Shown: positions 35,919-48,053, counted from the first letter of the stretch. The stretch is 64,000 nt of DNA from Pseudolabrys taiwanensis (GCF_003367395.1 NZ_CP031417.1:2790001-2854000); one strand, 5' to 3'. A program made the numbers and translations. The notes: generated from the letters alone by a model not told the origin.

Positions 35919-37055
35919 TTATGTGTCGCTCCAGATATCCCGCGCCAGTTCGCAGACCAAAGCAAGCTTGCGCTTCTGCACCTCCGGCGTGACGGGATTG
36001 CCCGTATCGACACTGGCGAAACCGCATTGCGGACTGACCGACAGCCGGTCGAGCGGGACGAATTTGGTGGCGTCTTCGAGCCGGCTGCGCAGCGCGGCTT
36101 TGTCTTCAATGACCGGCGACTTCGAGGATACGAGGCCGAGAACGATGTGCTTGCGGGCGGGAACGTAACGTAGCGGCGTGAAGCTGCCGGCGCGCGGCGT
36201 GTCGTATTCCAGGAAATAGAACGGGATCTCCAGCGCGTTGAACAGTCGCTCCGCGACCTCTTCATAGCTGCCTTCGGCGTGCCAGTGACCGCCGCGATTG
36301 CCGCGGCACAGATGCATGCCGATGCGCATGTTCGGCGGCGCCGCGCGCAGCACGCGGTTGGTCACCGCGATGTATTTGTCGATCAGTTCGCTCCAGTTGT
36401 CGCCGCGCGCGGCGAGGCTTGCCTGCACGTCGGGATCGCCGAACTTCGCGAACGCGGTCTCGTCGATCTGCACATAGCTGCAGCCCGCGTCGGCCAGCGA
36501 CTTCAGCTCGAGAGTGAAGGCTTCCACCGTGTCCGACCAGAACTGATCGGTGTCCTTATAAGCGCTCGCCGTCACCGCCGCGTCGCCGCCGCGGAAATGC
36601 AGCGCGCACGGACCCGGGATCGTGATCTTCGGCAGTCGCTCGGAATTCGCCTTCAGGAAGGCGACATCGGGACCGTTGATCGGATGCGTCCACTTCACGC
36701 GGCTGCGGATGAGCGCCATCGGCTGCGCGCCGCGGCCGCCACCATCCTTTGCACCGACCGCGTCCGCACCGCCGATCGTGTCGATGCTCAGATCGCCGAG
36801 CTGACGATAGAAGAAGCTGTGATAGGAGCGGCGCCGAAACTCGCCGTCGGTTACGAACTTGAAGCCAAGCTGTTCCTGCAGCCGGATGGCATCGCGGATG
36901 GCCTGGTCCTCCGCCACCGTCAGCGCATCCCGGTCGATCTCTCCGCGTTCGAAGCGCTCGCGCTGGCGCAGCAATTCCGCCGGCCGCAGCAGACTGCCGA
37001 CATGCTCGGCGCGAAATGGCGGATTGACCGTCGCAACGGCGGCGTGGACGTTCAT
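35919..37055 (-). CDS. MetE-like cobalamin-independent methionine synthase domain protein
   Basis: A 378-residue TIM-barrel protein equal to the C-terminal catalytic domain of MetE (YxjG-like). The N-terminus is RAEHVGSLLRP. Zinc-ligand candidates are H and C in GMHLCRGN, an intermediate Glu (FYFLEYDT) and C in LSVSPQCGF. It lacks the N-terminal half of MetE, so it may transfer methyl groups between small thiols or demethylate other compounds. The nearby Bug receptor and LysR suggest catabolic induction rather than methionine supply. Confidence 0.87.
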   Translation of the reverse strand: MNVHAAVATVNPPFRAEHVGSLLRPAELLRQRERFERGEIDRDALTVAEDQAIRDAIRLQEQLGFKFVTDGEFRRRSYHSFFYRQLGDLSIDTIGGADAVGAKDGGGRGAQPMALIRSRVKWTHPINGPDVAFLKANSERLPKITIPGPCALHFRGGDAAVTASAYKDTDQFWSDTVEAFTLELKSLADAGCSYVQIDETAFAKFGDPDVQASLAARGDNWSELIDKYIAVTNRVLRAAPPNMRIGMHLCRGNRGGHWHAEGSYEEVAERLFNALEIPFYFLEYDTPRAGSFTPLRYVPARKHIVLGLVSSKSPVIEDKAALRSRLEDATKFVPLDRLSVSPQCGFASVDTGNPVTPEVQKRKLALVCELARDIWSDT

Positions 37056-37183
37056 GGCGATTTCCTACCCTAGCAAAGCGCGGCGTCCCTTTGAGTCCGG
37101 GCCGCTCGCATGTTGTCACGGTCAGCCTAGGGGTTGACGGCGTCACGACGAAAGCGCTGATTGTGCAAAAGAGTGTCGCATAT

Positions 37184-37193
37184 TTGTCGACAA
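37184..37193. promoter_or_regulatory. TTGTCGACAA palindrome in the metE-like/lysR divergent region
   Basis: A perfect 10-bp dyad 11 bp before the LysR start, with a related attgtgcaa half about 25 bp to the left. The placement fits LysR autoregulation and control of the divergent operon; the site is weakly supported. Confidence 0.35.
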
Positions 37194-37203
37194 TGGATCC
37201 GCC

Positions 37204-38121
37204 ATGGACCGTCTGAAGGCGATGCAGAGTTTCGTGCGGGTGATGCGCGCCGGCAATTTCTCGACCGCGGCGCGGCAGCTCGGCGTCTCGCGCGCGCTGA
37301 TCTCGCGGCACATCATCGCGCTCGAACAGCATCTCGGCTTTCCGTTGCTCAGCCGCTCGACGCGCAACGTGGCGCCGACCGAAGCCGCGCACTCTTATCT
37401 GGAGTTCTGCGAAGGCGTCTTGCGCGAAATGGAGCGCGAGCAGGAGTTCGGTCATTACCGCGAGAAGACCGCGACCACCGTCAAGATGGTGGGACCGAAG
37501 TCGTTCGGCACGCTCAAGCTCGCCGATGCCATTCTGGCGCTGGCGAAGGCCGAGCCGCAGCTTCAATTGTCGTTGTCGTTGGAGGACTTCTCGTTTCGCG
37601 CCAACGAATTCATGGAGAAGGGCTACGACATCGCGATCTGCATCTCCTCGATCAACGACTCGGCGCTGATCTCGCGGCGTATCGCGACGCTCGAATGGCT
37701 GGTCTGCGCGGCGCCCGATTACATCCGGCGGCACGGCCGGCCGAACCATCCGCAGGATCTCAAGCACCACGCCTGTCTCGCGCATCTCAATCTCGAGCCG
37801 AACGACCGGCTGTGGCGCTTCGACAGCGACGGCAAGCGGTTGTCGGTGAAGATCGATGGGCCGTTCCAGTCCAACAGCGCCCTGCTGCTGCGCGAGGCGA
37901 CGTTGCGCGGACTCGGCATCGCCATCCTGCCGCTTTACGCGGTCGCCGAAGACGTCGCAGCGGGGCGGCTGACGCCGCTGCTGCGCCGCCACCGGCTTGG
38001 GTCGCGGCCGCTCGCCGCGGTCTATCCGCGCTCCCTGGCGCGTTCGAGCAAGGTCAAGACCGTGAATTCATGGCTGATGCGCTGGTTCAGGGAGCACGAC
38101 CCCAACACCTACGCCGACTGA
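37204..38121 (+). CDS. LysR family transcriptional regulator
   Basis: 305 residues. An N-terminal winged helix (MDRLKAMQSFVRVMRAGNFS, QLGVSRALISRHIIALEQHLG) is followed by a two-lobed effector domain with SNSALLLREATLRGLGIAILP. It is divergent from the MetE-like/Bug pair with a 148-bp shared promoter region, so it probably controls that operon in response to its substrate. The protein resembles the CrgA/AaeR-like subgroup. Confidence 0.93.
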   Translation: MDRLKAMQSFVRVMRAGNFSTAARQLGVSRALISRHIIALEQHLGFPLLSRSTRNVAPTEAAHSYLEFCEGVLREMEREQEFGHYREKTATTVKMVGPKSFGTLKLADAILALAKAEPQLQLSLSLEDFSFRANEFMEKGYDIAICISSINDSALISRRIATLEWLVCAAPDYIRRHGRPNHPQDLKHHACLAHLNLEPNDRLWRFDSDGKRLSVKIDGPFQSNSALLLREATLRGLGIAILPLYAVAEDVAAGRLTPLLRRHRLGSRPLAAVYPRSLARSSKVKTVNSWLMRWFREHDPNTYAD

Positions 38122-38136
38122 CGCGGCGACCGTTGC

Positions 38137-39870
38137 CTAGATGACGCCGTGCAGGCGCGCGAGCAGAAACAGAACGGCGCAGACGAGGACGAAGCACAGC
38201 CCCTGCCAAAACAACAAAGGATGGCGCTCGATCAGCGGCGCCGGCACCGGATCGAGAAACGCGCGCGGCGGATGACGCAGGTCGAAGACGAACTCCGATA
38301 GTTCGCTGTAGCGCTTGAACGGATCGGGCTGAACCGCCTTCTCCAGCACCTTGTCGAGCCAAGCGGGAATGGCGCTGTTGTCGCCGATCGCCGGGCGATA
38401 CTTCAATTTGCGCTGCTGCGCGCGCGTACGGGTCGTCGCCACCTTCGCGCCATAAGGCAGCCGGCCGGTCAACATCTCATAGGCGATCACGCCGAGCGAA
38501 AAGATGTCGGAGCCCTGCGCGCCGCTCTCGCCGAGGAAGTACTCCGGCGCGGTGTATTGCGGCGTGCCGAGGATATCGTCCGCGGCCTCCGGCTTGGCTT
38601 CGACCACACCGGCGACTTTGGTCGAGCCGAAATCGATGATCTTCACGGTGCCGGTCTTGTCGATCATGATGTTGTCGGGCCGGATATCCTGGTGCAGCAC
38701 CTCCATGCGGTGGAAAGCCTGCAGCCCGGCGGCGATCTGCTCGACGATGCCGCGCACCGTTTCCACATCCGGCTTGGGGTTGTCCGTCATCCACTGCCGC
38801 AAGGTCTGGCCGTCGATGTACTCCATGACGACGTAGAGGTAGTTGCGTTTCCGGTCCTGGCCGCAGGGCCGGAGCACATGGGCGCTGTTGATGCGCCGCG
38901 CGACCCACTCCTCCATGACGAAGCGCCGCAGATAGGCCGGATCGCCGCGCAGATCGATCGAGGGAAGCTTGAGCGTCACCAGCGCGTCGCTTGCGGTGTC
39001 GACGGCAAGATAGATATGGCTGCGGCTCGAGCCGTGCAGTTCGCGCACGATGCGATAGCCGTCGAACACCATGCGCGCTTCGAGCAGCGGCGGCAGCGGC
39101 AGTTCCGACGGCCGGTCGACGACTTCACCCGCCTCGCCGTCCGGCACGGCGTCGATCCTGACGATCTGCACCGTGAGATTGTCGTTGCTGCCATTGCCGT
39201 AGGCCAGTTCGACGATACGCCGCGCCGCCCGGTCGAGATCGGCGTTGTTGTCCTTGACCGCGCCGACGATGTCCCGCGCGCCGACGTAATCGTACACGCC
39301 GTCGGTCGCCAGCACGAAGACGTCGTCTTTCTGGATCGGCAGGCTCTGATAATCGATTTCCACTTGCGCGCCGATGCCGAGCGCGCGGCCGAGATATGAC
39401 TGTTCCGATGAAACGACGACGCGGTGGTCGTCGGTGAGTTGCTCGAGCGAATGGCCGGCAACGCGGTAGACGCGCGCGTCGCCGACGTGAAAGATGTGGG
39501 CGGTCGCCGATTTGACGACCATCGCGCTCAGCGTGCAGACGTAACCCTTGTCCTTGTCGTATGGATTGCGGCCGCGCCGCGTCTGCGCATGGAGCCAGGA
39601 ATTGGTGGCCGCGATGACCCGCTGCGCGGATGTCTTCACGGTCCAGGTTTCCGACGTGCAGTAATAGTCGGTCAGGAAACTCTTGACGGCGGATTCGCTG
39701 GCGATGTGGCCGACATCGCTGCTGCTGATGCCGTCGGCAAGGACGATCGCGACGCCCTTCGCGCTGAGCAGCGGCTCCTGCGGCACCAGAACGCCGTGGA
39801 AATCCTGATTGGTCTCTTTGCGACCTTTATCAGAATACTGCCCGACCGATATTTTCAGCCCGCCCGGCAT
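38137..39870 (-). CDS. Fused PP2C protein phosphatase and Ser/Thr kinase, membrane-anchored
   Basis: A 577-residue signalling protein. Residues 1-240 are a PP2C phosphatase with the metal Asp set (NQD at 21-23, ADG at 45-47, ATDGV at 189-192, ND at 229-230). Residues 270-535 are a Hanks-type kinase: K301 (TLKLPS), HQDIRPDN at 393-400 (D395), DFG 413-415 and APE 441-443. The glycine loop is degenerate (ELHGSSRSH). One membrane helix near 553-572 ends the protein. It follows a formate/nitrite channel gene on the same strand across a hairpin; the same pairing is familiar from Bradyrhizobium nitrogen genes. Confidence 0.93.
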   Translation of the reverse strand: MPGGLKISVGQYSDKGRKETNQDFHGVLVPQEPLLSAKGVAIVLADGISSSDVGHIASESAVKSFLTDYYCTSETWTVKTSAQRVIAATNSWLHAQTRRGRNPYDKDKGYVCTLSAMVVKSATAHIFHVGDARVYRVAGHSLEQLTDDHRVVVSSEQSYLGRALGIGAQVEIDYQSLPIQKDDVFVLATDGVYDYVGARDIVGAVKDNNADLDRAARRIVELAYGNGSNDNLTVQIVRIDAVPDGEAGEVVDRPSELPLPPLLEARMVFDGYRIVRELHGSSRSHIYLAVDTASDALVTLKLPSIDLRGDPAYLRRFVMEEWVARRINSAHVLRPCGQDRKRNYLYVVMEYIDGQTLRQWMTDNPKPDVETVRGIVEQIAAGLQAFHRMEVLHQDIRPDNIMIDKTGTVKIIDFGSTKVAGVVEAKPEAADDILGTPQYTAPEYFLGESGAQGSDIFSLGVIAYEMLTGRLPYGAKVATTRTRAQQRKLKYRPAIGDNSAIPAWLDKVLEKAVQPDPFKRYSELSEFVFDLRHPPRAFLDPVPAPLIERHPLLFWQGLCFVLVCAVLFLLARLHGVI

Positions 39871-39890
39871 CGCCCCCGGCCAAAATGCAA

Positions 39891-39920
39891 TGGGGCCTCA
39901 CTCTAACAGGCGAGGCCCCA
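39891..39920 (-). terminator. Hairpin between the FNT channel and kinase genes
   Basis: tggggcctc/gaggcccca with a 12-base loop. It has no uninterrupted T-run, so it may attenuate or protect RNA ends rather than stop transcription fully. Confidence 0.5.
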
Positions 39921-39935
39921 CCGCTTGAACTTTAA

Positions 39936-40763
39936 TTACGCGACCTTGCGGAGTTCGACCGTGCGCTTCGGCGCGGTGCGGACGTGCGTCGCGTAAAGCG
40001 TCAGGCCGGTGAAGGCGAGGCCGCCGACGAGGTTGCCGAGCGCGGTCGGGATCTCGTTCCAGATGAAGTAGTCGAGGATCGAGAACTTGGCGTGCAGCAT
40101 CAGGCCCGCCGGGAACAAGAACATGTTCACGACCGAATGCTCGAACACCATGTAGAAGAACAGGAAGATCGGCATCCACATGGCGACGACTTTGCCGGTG
40201 ACGTTGGTCGACACCATCGCACCGACTACGCCGGTCGACACCATCCAGTTGCACAGCATGCCGCGGATGAACAAGGTTGCCATGCCCGCCGCACCATGCG
40301 ACTCATAGCCGAGCGTGCGGCTTTCGCCAATATTGCCGATGACGGTGCCGACCTTGTCCGGCCCCTGCGTGAAGCCGAACGTGGTGACGAAGGCCATCAT
40401 GAAAGCGACGGTGAGCGCGCCGGCGAAATTGCCGATGAACACCAGGGCCCAGTTGCGCAACACGCCCTTCACCGTGACGCCGGGCCGCTTGTCGAGCAAA
40501 GCCAGCGGCACGAGCACGAACACGCCGGTCAGCAGATCGAAGCCCAGCAGATAAAGCATGATGAAGCCGACCGGAAACAGGATCGCGCCGGCGAGCGGCT
40601 GACCTGTATTCACATTGATGGTGATCGCCATCCAGGCCGCCAAAGCGAGAATGGCGCCGGCCATATAGGCGCGCACCACCGTGTCCCGCGTCGACATGAA
40701 CACTTTGGATTCACCGGCATCCACCATCTTGGTGGCGAATTCCGAAGGCACGAGATAAGACAT
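39936..40763 (-). CDS. Formate/nitrite transporter family channel
   Basis: A 275-residue pentameric-channel family protein (FocA/NirC) with six hydrophobic helices. Family segments are GAILALAAWMAI, AGAILFPVGFIMLYLLGFDLLTG, LRNWALVFIGNFAGAL, RGMLCNWMVSTGV and EHSVVNMFLFPAG. The His of the EHSV block is the conserved pore residue. Formate versus nitrite cannot be decided. The ATG at 40763 follows an agggggactcagga site. The gene precedes the phosphatase/kinase gene. Confidence 0.92.
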   Translation of the reverse strand: MSYLVPSEFATKMVDAGESKVFMSTRDTVVRAYMAGAILALAAWMAITINVNTGQPLAGAILFPVGFIMLYLLGFDLLTGVFVLVPLALLDKRPGVTVKGVLRNWALVFIGNFAGALTVAFMMAFVTTFGFTQGPDKVGTVIGNIGESRTLGYESHGAAGMATLFIRGMLCNWMVSTGVVGAMVSTNVTGKVVAMWMPIFLFFYMVFEHSVVNMFLFPAGLMLHAKFSILDYFIWNEIPTALGNLVGGLAFTGLTLYATHVRTAPKRTVELRKVA

Positions 40764-41358
40764 TCCTGAGTCCCCCTTATAGGTGTGCGGAGCAGCCGGC
40801 AGCGTCAGCCGTGTTCGACGCTGTCCGAAGCGATGGGCGTGAGCGCGCGACCCGACCGCACGCGTGTGCGGCAGAAGCCGGTTTCTGATTGGCAGTGCAT
40901 CGGCTCACACGCTTGCTTCCTGACGTGCGACGGCCGCTCGAAGGCGCGGGGGAAATGTCGTGACACGATGCGAGAAGGCAGGCGCAACGACGATGGCCAA
41001 ACCACCCGAACCGGGCGGTTTCGCGCTTTCCATGCCTCGGCCGTCATTGGCGTCGGCAGCCCGCAGAGCGGCAGTCGTCGTTGACTGTGCCGGGATAAAA
41101 GCAAGGGGTATGCCAAAGTGCCGCGGCGGCCGACGGGCGCATCGACGGACAGTATCGGCTTAAGGCAGGGCCCCGCTCGGCGGCCCGATCACCGCCGCCT
41201 GCCCACCGCCTGGCCTAGAATGCACAATTAGACGCCACGCCCGACGCCCGCCGTCGTGCGCCAGGCTGTTAAGGCAGCGTTAACCCCAACGGCCAGCCGA
41301 AGGGGAGTCTGCGATCCCATACACCTTCCGGAAAGGCTGCCCCCTTATGGCTGCGGAC
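40764..41358 (-). other. 595-bp intergenic region
   Basis: The left part is the leader of the FNT channel gene (ribosome site near 40775). The remainder shows no gene: short frames on both strands lack ribosome sites and recognisable domains. A few GC dyads (acgcgtgtgcg near 40860) are present but nothing specific is identified. Confidence 0.5.
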
Positions 41359-41433
41359 GGCCCGGTGGCGGAGTGGCGACGCAGAAGCCATGCAAGGTCT
41401 TCCAGCCTGGTTCGATTCCAGGCCGGGCCTCCA
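41359..41433 (+). tRNA. tRNA-Cys (GCA), unusual anticodon stem
   Basis: 75 nt with encoded CCA. The acceptor is GGCCCGG/CCGGGCC, the T-arm CCTGG-TTCGATT-CCAGG, and the discriminator U73 is the Cys identity base. The loop ATGCAAG gives anticodon GCA. The anticodon stem reads GAAGCC/GGTCTTC-like with a C-U mismatch or a shifted extra pair, unlike the regular stem of typical alphaproteobacterial tRNA-Cys. Confidence 0.85.
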
Positions 41434-41451
41434 ATCTTCCGACCCGCAGCG

Positions 41452-42465
41452 TCACAGATCATCGTCCCTTGCCCGAGACGCGGCCGCGGCGGCATCGATC
41501 TCGGCATTGAGCTCAGCCCCGAGCAGCACGGTGATGGCGCTCATCCACATCCACATCATCAGCGCCATAGCCGCCCCGAGCGAGCCGTAGGTCGCGTCGT
41601 AATCGGCGAAGCTGCGCAAATACCAGGACAGCAGCGCCGAGCCTAACAGCCAGGCCAGCGTCGCAAAGGCCGCGCCGGGACTGATCCAGCGAAACCGCGC
41701 ATTATCGAGGTCGGGACCGAAGCGATAGAGCAGCGCCAATCCGAGCAGCAGCAGCACAAGCAGCCCCGGCCAACGCAGCCATGTCAGCGCGCTCTCATTC
41801 AAGCGGCCGACGGGCAGATAAGAGAGCGCAATAGGCATCGCGACGACGCCGGCGATGGCGAGCAACAGCATCGCAATGCCGCCGATCGTGAACGCCAGCG
41901 ACACGAGATTGAGCCTGATAAAACCACGGCGTTCCTTCACGCCATAGGCGATGTTGAGCGCGTCCAGCACGGCCTTCACGCCGGCATTGGCGCTCCACAG
42001 CGCCAGGCCAAGACCGAAGAAGAAAGTAAAGCCCAGCGTTCCCGTCGTGCGGGTCACGATCCGCGTCACCTGCTCGTCGACGATGCTGTAGGCGCCCTGC
42101 GGCACCATGCTGGCGACCAGCGCCAGATGGCCGGTGATGGTCGAGGGCGCCGCGAACAGCGCGTAACTCGACACCAGCGCCGTGATCGCCGGAAACAGCG
42201 CGAGAAGCGCGTAGAACACAACGCCTGCAGCCAGCGCGAGCAGGCGGTCGTCATTGAATGCAGTGTACGTGCGCAGCAGAACGCCGCGCCAGAACGTCCA
42301 GCCGCGACGCGGCACGATCGCGGTGGTCGCCGCCAGCCTTTGGGCCGGTGCCGCCGGACGGAATGCCAGGCTGAGCGCGTAGGTGCCGACCAGCGCCGCC
42401 CCCGCCAACAAGGCCGGCACATTCGTGCGCCGGACACCGGGAGTGATGCGGTCGATGAGGGCCAT
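41452..42465 (-). CDS. YihY/virulence factor BrkB family membrane protein
   Basis: 337 residues with about seven hydrophobic segments. The family pattern includes DDRLLALAAGVVFYALLALFPAITALVS, LWSANAGVKAVLDALNIAYGVKE and YGSLGAAMALMMWMWMSAITVLLGAELNAEI. An extra N-terminal segment with one helix precedes the core. The function is unknown despite the historical name RNase BN. It ends 18 bp after the tRNA-Cys on the other strand. Confidence 0.9.
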   Translation of the reverse strand: MALIDRITPGVRRTNVPALLAGAALVGTYALSLAFRPAAPAQRLAATTAIVPRRGWTFWRGVLLRTYTAFNDDRLLALAAGVVFYALLALFPAITALVSSYALFAAPSTITGHLALVASMVPQGAYSIVDEQVTRIVTRTTGTLGFTFFFGLGLALWSANAGVKAVLDALNIAYGVKERRGFIRLNLVSLAFTIGGIAMLLLAIAGVVAMPIALSYLPVGRLNESALTWLRWPGLLVLLLLGLALLYRFGPDLDNARFRWISPGAAFATLAWLLGSALLSWYLRSFADYDATYGSLGAAMALMMWMWMSAITVLLGAELNAEIDAAAAASRARDDDL

Positions 42466-42606
42466 AGGTCCATAACCGCGCCGGCCGCCCCGGGTTCGAC
42501 GGAGCTGTGGCCGAATGGGGACTTGGACGGCCTGCGCCCTTCCCTACCCGGCGATTCTGGTCTAAGCAGCCCCTCGCGCGGGGCGTAGCCCCCGCTTGGG
42601 GCAAAG

Positions 42607-42633
42607 GACGCGCGAAAAGCGCGCCCTTTTTTT
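42607..42633 (+). terminator. Intrinsic terminator without an upstream gene
   Basis: A cgcgc-gaaaa-gcgcg stem extended by gg/cc, then seven T residues. No plus-strand gene precedes it, so a small RNA or a carB attenuator is possible. Confidence 0.6.
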
Positions 42634-42652
42634 GTGTGCCCCGTGGTTTCCG

Positions 42653-42752
42653 GTCATTCCGGGACGGCCAATGGCCGGGCCCGGAATCCAGACGCAAGCT
42701 CGACATGTGCCTCTGGATTCCAGGTCCGCGCCGATGCGGCCCCGGGATGACG
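42653..42752. repeat. REP-like palindromes
   Basis: gtcattccgggacggcc...ggccgggcccggaatcc and ctctggattcc...ccccgggatgacg: paired dyads of the common alphaproteobacterial extragenic type, immediately before carB. Confidence 0.65.
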
Positions 42753-42780
42753 AACGGCAAAGGACAAGTCGCGTCAGCCA

Positions 42781-46074
<3,294 letters not shown>

Positions 46075-46136
46075 GTTTTCCGCGCTGGGCGCGGACCTGA
46101 ACGTGGCGGTGTGAGTTAGTTGGAAGGCTTCAGGGT

Positions 46137-46170
46137 CCCGGCGGGAGATCGCCTGGGCCCGGGCCTTTTT
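46137..46170 (+). terminator. Terminator after carB
   Basis: Stem cccggcg/cgcc-t-ggg with a six- to seven-base loop, then cccgggcc and five T residues. Confidence 0.55.
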
Positions 46171-46188
46171 AAGCGGCCCTCGTCTTAA

Positions 46189-46219
46189 GACTCCGGTACG
46201 GGAACCCGTGGCCGGAGTC
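46189..46219 (+). promoter_or_regulatory. Long hairpin in the greA leader
   Basis: gactccgg-t-acggg-aa-cccgt-gg-ccggagtc folds into a nearly perfect 13-bp stem about 100 bp before greA. It is followed by tatt rather than a T-run, so it is more likely a leader structure than a terminator. Confidence 0.45.
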
Positions 46220-46320
46220 GTATTACGAAAGGTCGGAGCGAAATTTTAAGGGTGAAAGGCTTGGCGGCGCGATTGCACGTTCAAGTTTGATCTGGCGCCC
46301 GCCGAGAGGAGAATAGAACG

Positions 46321-46794
46321 ATGGAAAAGATTCCGATGACCGCCGAGGGCTATGCCGTGCTCGAAGCCGAGCTCAAACATTGTCAGTCGGTCGAGCGGCC
46401 GCGCATCATCCAGCAGATCACCGAGGCGCGTTCGCATGGCGACCTGTCGGAGAACGCCGAATATCACGCCGCCAAGGAACAGCAGTCGCTCAACGAAGGC
46501 CGCATCGACGAGCTGCAGGACAAGCTGGCGCGCGCCGACATCATCGACGTCTCCAAGCTGTCGGGCGACACCATCAAGTTTGGCGCCACCGTCACCCTGA
46601 TCGACGAAGACACCGAAGAGAAGAAGGTGTGGCAGATCGTCGGCGAGCCCGAAGCCAATGCCAAGGCCGGCAAGATTTCGATCACCTCGCCGCTCGCACG
46701 CGCGCTGATCGGCAAGGCGAAGGGCGCCACCGTCGAGGTCAACGCGCCCGGCGGCGCCAAGGCTTACGAGATCAAGAAGGTGGAGTGGCGGTAG
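46321..46794 (+). CDS. greA: Transcription elongation factor GreA
   Basis: 157 residues. The N-terminal coiled coil (about 1-75, with [17 protein letters not shown] near residues 40-56) enters the RNA polymerase channel and stimulates cleavage of backtracked RNA. The C-terminal FKBP-like domain contains [20 protein letters not shown]. The ATG at 46321 has a gaggag site. A strong terminator follows. Confidence 0.97.
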   Translation: MEKIPMTAEGYAVLEAELKHCQSVERPRIIQQITEARSHGDLSENAEYHAAKEQQSLNEGRIDELQDKLARADIIDVSKLSGDTIKFGATVTLIDEDTEEKKVWQIVGEPEANAKAGKISITSPLARALIGKAKGATVEVNAPGGAKAYEIKKVEWR

Positions 46795-46816
46795 ACCGCG
46801 CCTGCCTGGCGTTGTC

Positions 46817-46851
46817 GAAGGCCCGGCCAACAGCCGGGCCTTCGTTTTTTT
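46817..46851 (+). terminator. Strong intrinsic terminator after greA
   Basis: gaaggcccggc/gccgggccttc, an 11-bp perfect stem with a five-base loop, then g and seven T residues. Confidence 0.9.
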
Positions 46852-47090
46852 GGGGCCGGCTCACTCTTTCTCGATCTTCGCATTCGCCACGGCACTGATT
46901 CATACAGTGCGCAAAGAGATCGGACGCGCGCAGAAGCGCCGTCCGGCCTTAGCCCTCCCCGCTGCACCGGTTCACGATGTGAAAGCGCCGGATCGCGCGC
47001 CCGCGATTCATAGCCGGTGCGCGGCGGCGTTTTGACTTATGCTCCGCCGCGCGGGTCGCCGTGACCCGCCAAGGGCATGAGGAAACGACC

Positions 47091-47483
47091 ATGAGTCTGC
47101 AATCGATTGCTGTGACGGATATTTTGCAAGCCTGCGACGGCATGCTGCGCAAGCAGCTCTATGTGATCTTCACCAAGCCGACGAAGGGCATGGAGCCGGT
47201 CATGGCGGTGCTCAAGGAGCATCTCGACTTTCAGATCGACCTCGAGCGGCGCGGCATCATGTTCGGCGCGGGTCCGTTCTGGAACGATGCCGAAGAGGCC
47301 TGGGAAGGCGAAGGCATGGTCATCGTCCGGGCCGAGTCGCTCGCCGCGGCGAAGGCGATCGCCGCGTCCGATCCGATGCACAAAGCCGGCGCGCGCAGCT
47401 ACACGGTGCGGCCGTGGCTGCTCAACGAAGGCACGGTGACGATCAAGCTGACCTATTCGGACGGCAAGCGCGAAGTCATCTGA
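47091..47483 (+). CDS. YciI-like protein
   Basis: A 130-residue protein from the ATG at 47091 (gaggaaacgacc). The core KQLYVIFTKPTKGMEPVMAV, then AGPFWNDAEEAWEGEGMVIVRAESLAAAKAIAASDPMHKAG, matches the YCII fold with its DPMHKAG segment. A 20-residue N-terminal lead and a C-terminal beta extension (GTVTIKLTYSDGKREVI) are added. The function is unknown; a ligand-binding or dehalogenase-like role has been proposed for relatives. Confidence 0.85.
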   Translation: MSLQSIAVTDILQACDGMLRKQLYVIFTKPTKGMEPVMAVLKEHLDFQIDLERRGIMFGAGPFWNDAEEAWEGEGMVIVRAESLAAAKAIAASDPMHKAGARSYTVRPWLLNEGTVTIKLTYSDGKREVI

Positions 47484-47498
47484 TCGCGTTGACCGCGC

Positions 47499-48053
47499 TC
47501 AACTGCCGAAGAGAGACAGACCGGACGCGCGGGCGGCGACGAAGATCGCCCCGCCAACGGCGAAGATGAGCAAGGGATGCAGGCGCGGCTGCCACGACAT
47601 GAGTCCGGCCGAGCCGAACGCCACCACCCACGCAAGCACACCGCCGCTGCCGATGCGCAGCACCGTCACCGCGCCGGCGAGCATGAGACCGATGCCGATC
47701 GGCGCGAGTCCCTGCTCCAGCGCGGTATGCCAGCGCTTGCCGCGATGACGCCGCCAGACATGCGCGACGCCGTAGCACAGCAGCGACGACGGCACGAACA
47801 AGGCGAGCGTCGCGATCACCGCGCCCGACCAGCCCCAGACGTGCCAGCCGATCAAGGTGGTCAGCATCGAGCCCGGCCCGGGCGCCGCGCGCGATATGGC
47901 GAACAGATCGACGAATTCGCGGGCCGTGACCCAGTGATGCACGTCGACGGCCTGATGATGGATGCCGGCGAGGATGCTGGTGCCGCCGCCGATCGAGACC
48001 AGCGAGAACGGCACGAAGACGAGGATCAACGCGAGCGGCAGGTCATCCTTCAT
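47499..48053 (-). CDS. Chromate transporter, C-terminal half-type subunit
   Basis: A 184-residue half-size ChrA protein with about five or six hydrophobic helices. The half-domain signature is LVSIGGGTSILAGIHHQAVD, then FVDLFAISRAAPGPGSMLTTLIGW. Its ATG at 48053 overlaps the stop of the preceding half by four bases. Two half-size proteins together replace one full ChrA. Whether the natural substrate is chromate or sulfate-like anions is not shown. Confidence 0.9.
   Translation of the reverse strand: MKDDLPLALILVFVPFSLVSIGGGTSILAGIHHQAVDVHHWVTAREFVDLFAISRAAPGPGSMLTTLIGWHVWGWSGAVIATLALFVPSSLLCYGVAHVWRRHRGKRWHTALEQGLAPIGIGLMLAGAVTVLRIGSGGVLAWVVAFGSAGLMSWQPRLHPLLIFAVGGAIFVAARASGLSLFGS

Larger units (their letters stand above)
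42466..42780 (+). other. 315-bp region upstream of carB: terminator and REP-like repeats
   Basis: No protein gene is supported. A hairpin with a T-run at 42607-42633 suggests the end of a short transcript starting to its left, or a leader for carB. 42653-42752 holds REP-like palindromes. The carB promoter must lie here or further left. Confidence 0.5.

Noticed and set aside
37056..37203. SAM or cobalamin riboswitch upstream of the MetE-like gene
   Set aside because: The 148-bp region shows no riboswitch core pattern that I can recognise; only a short LysR-type dyad is visible.
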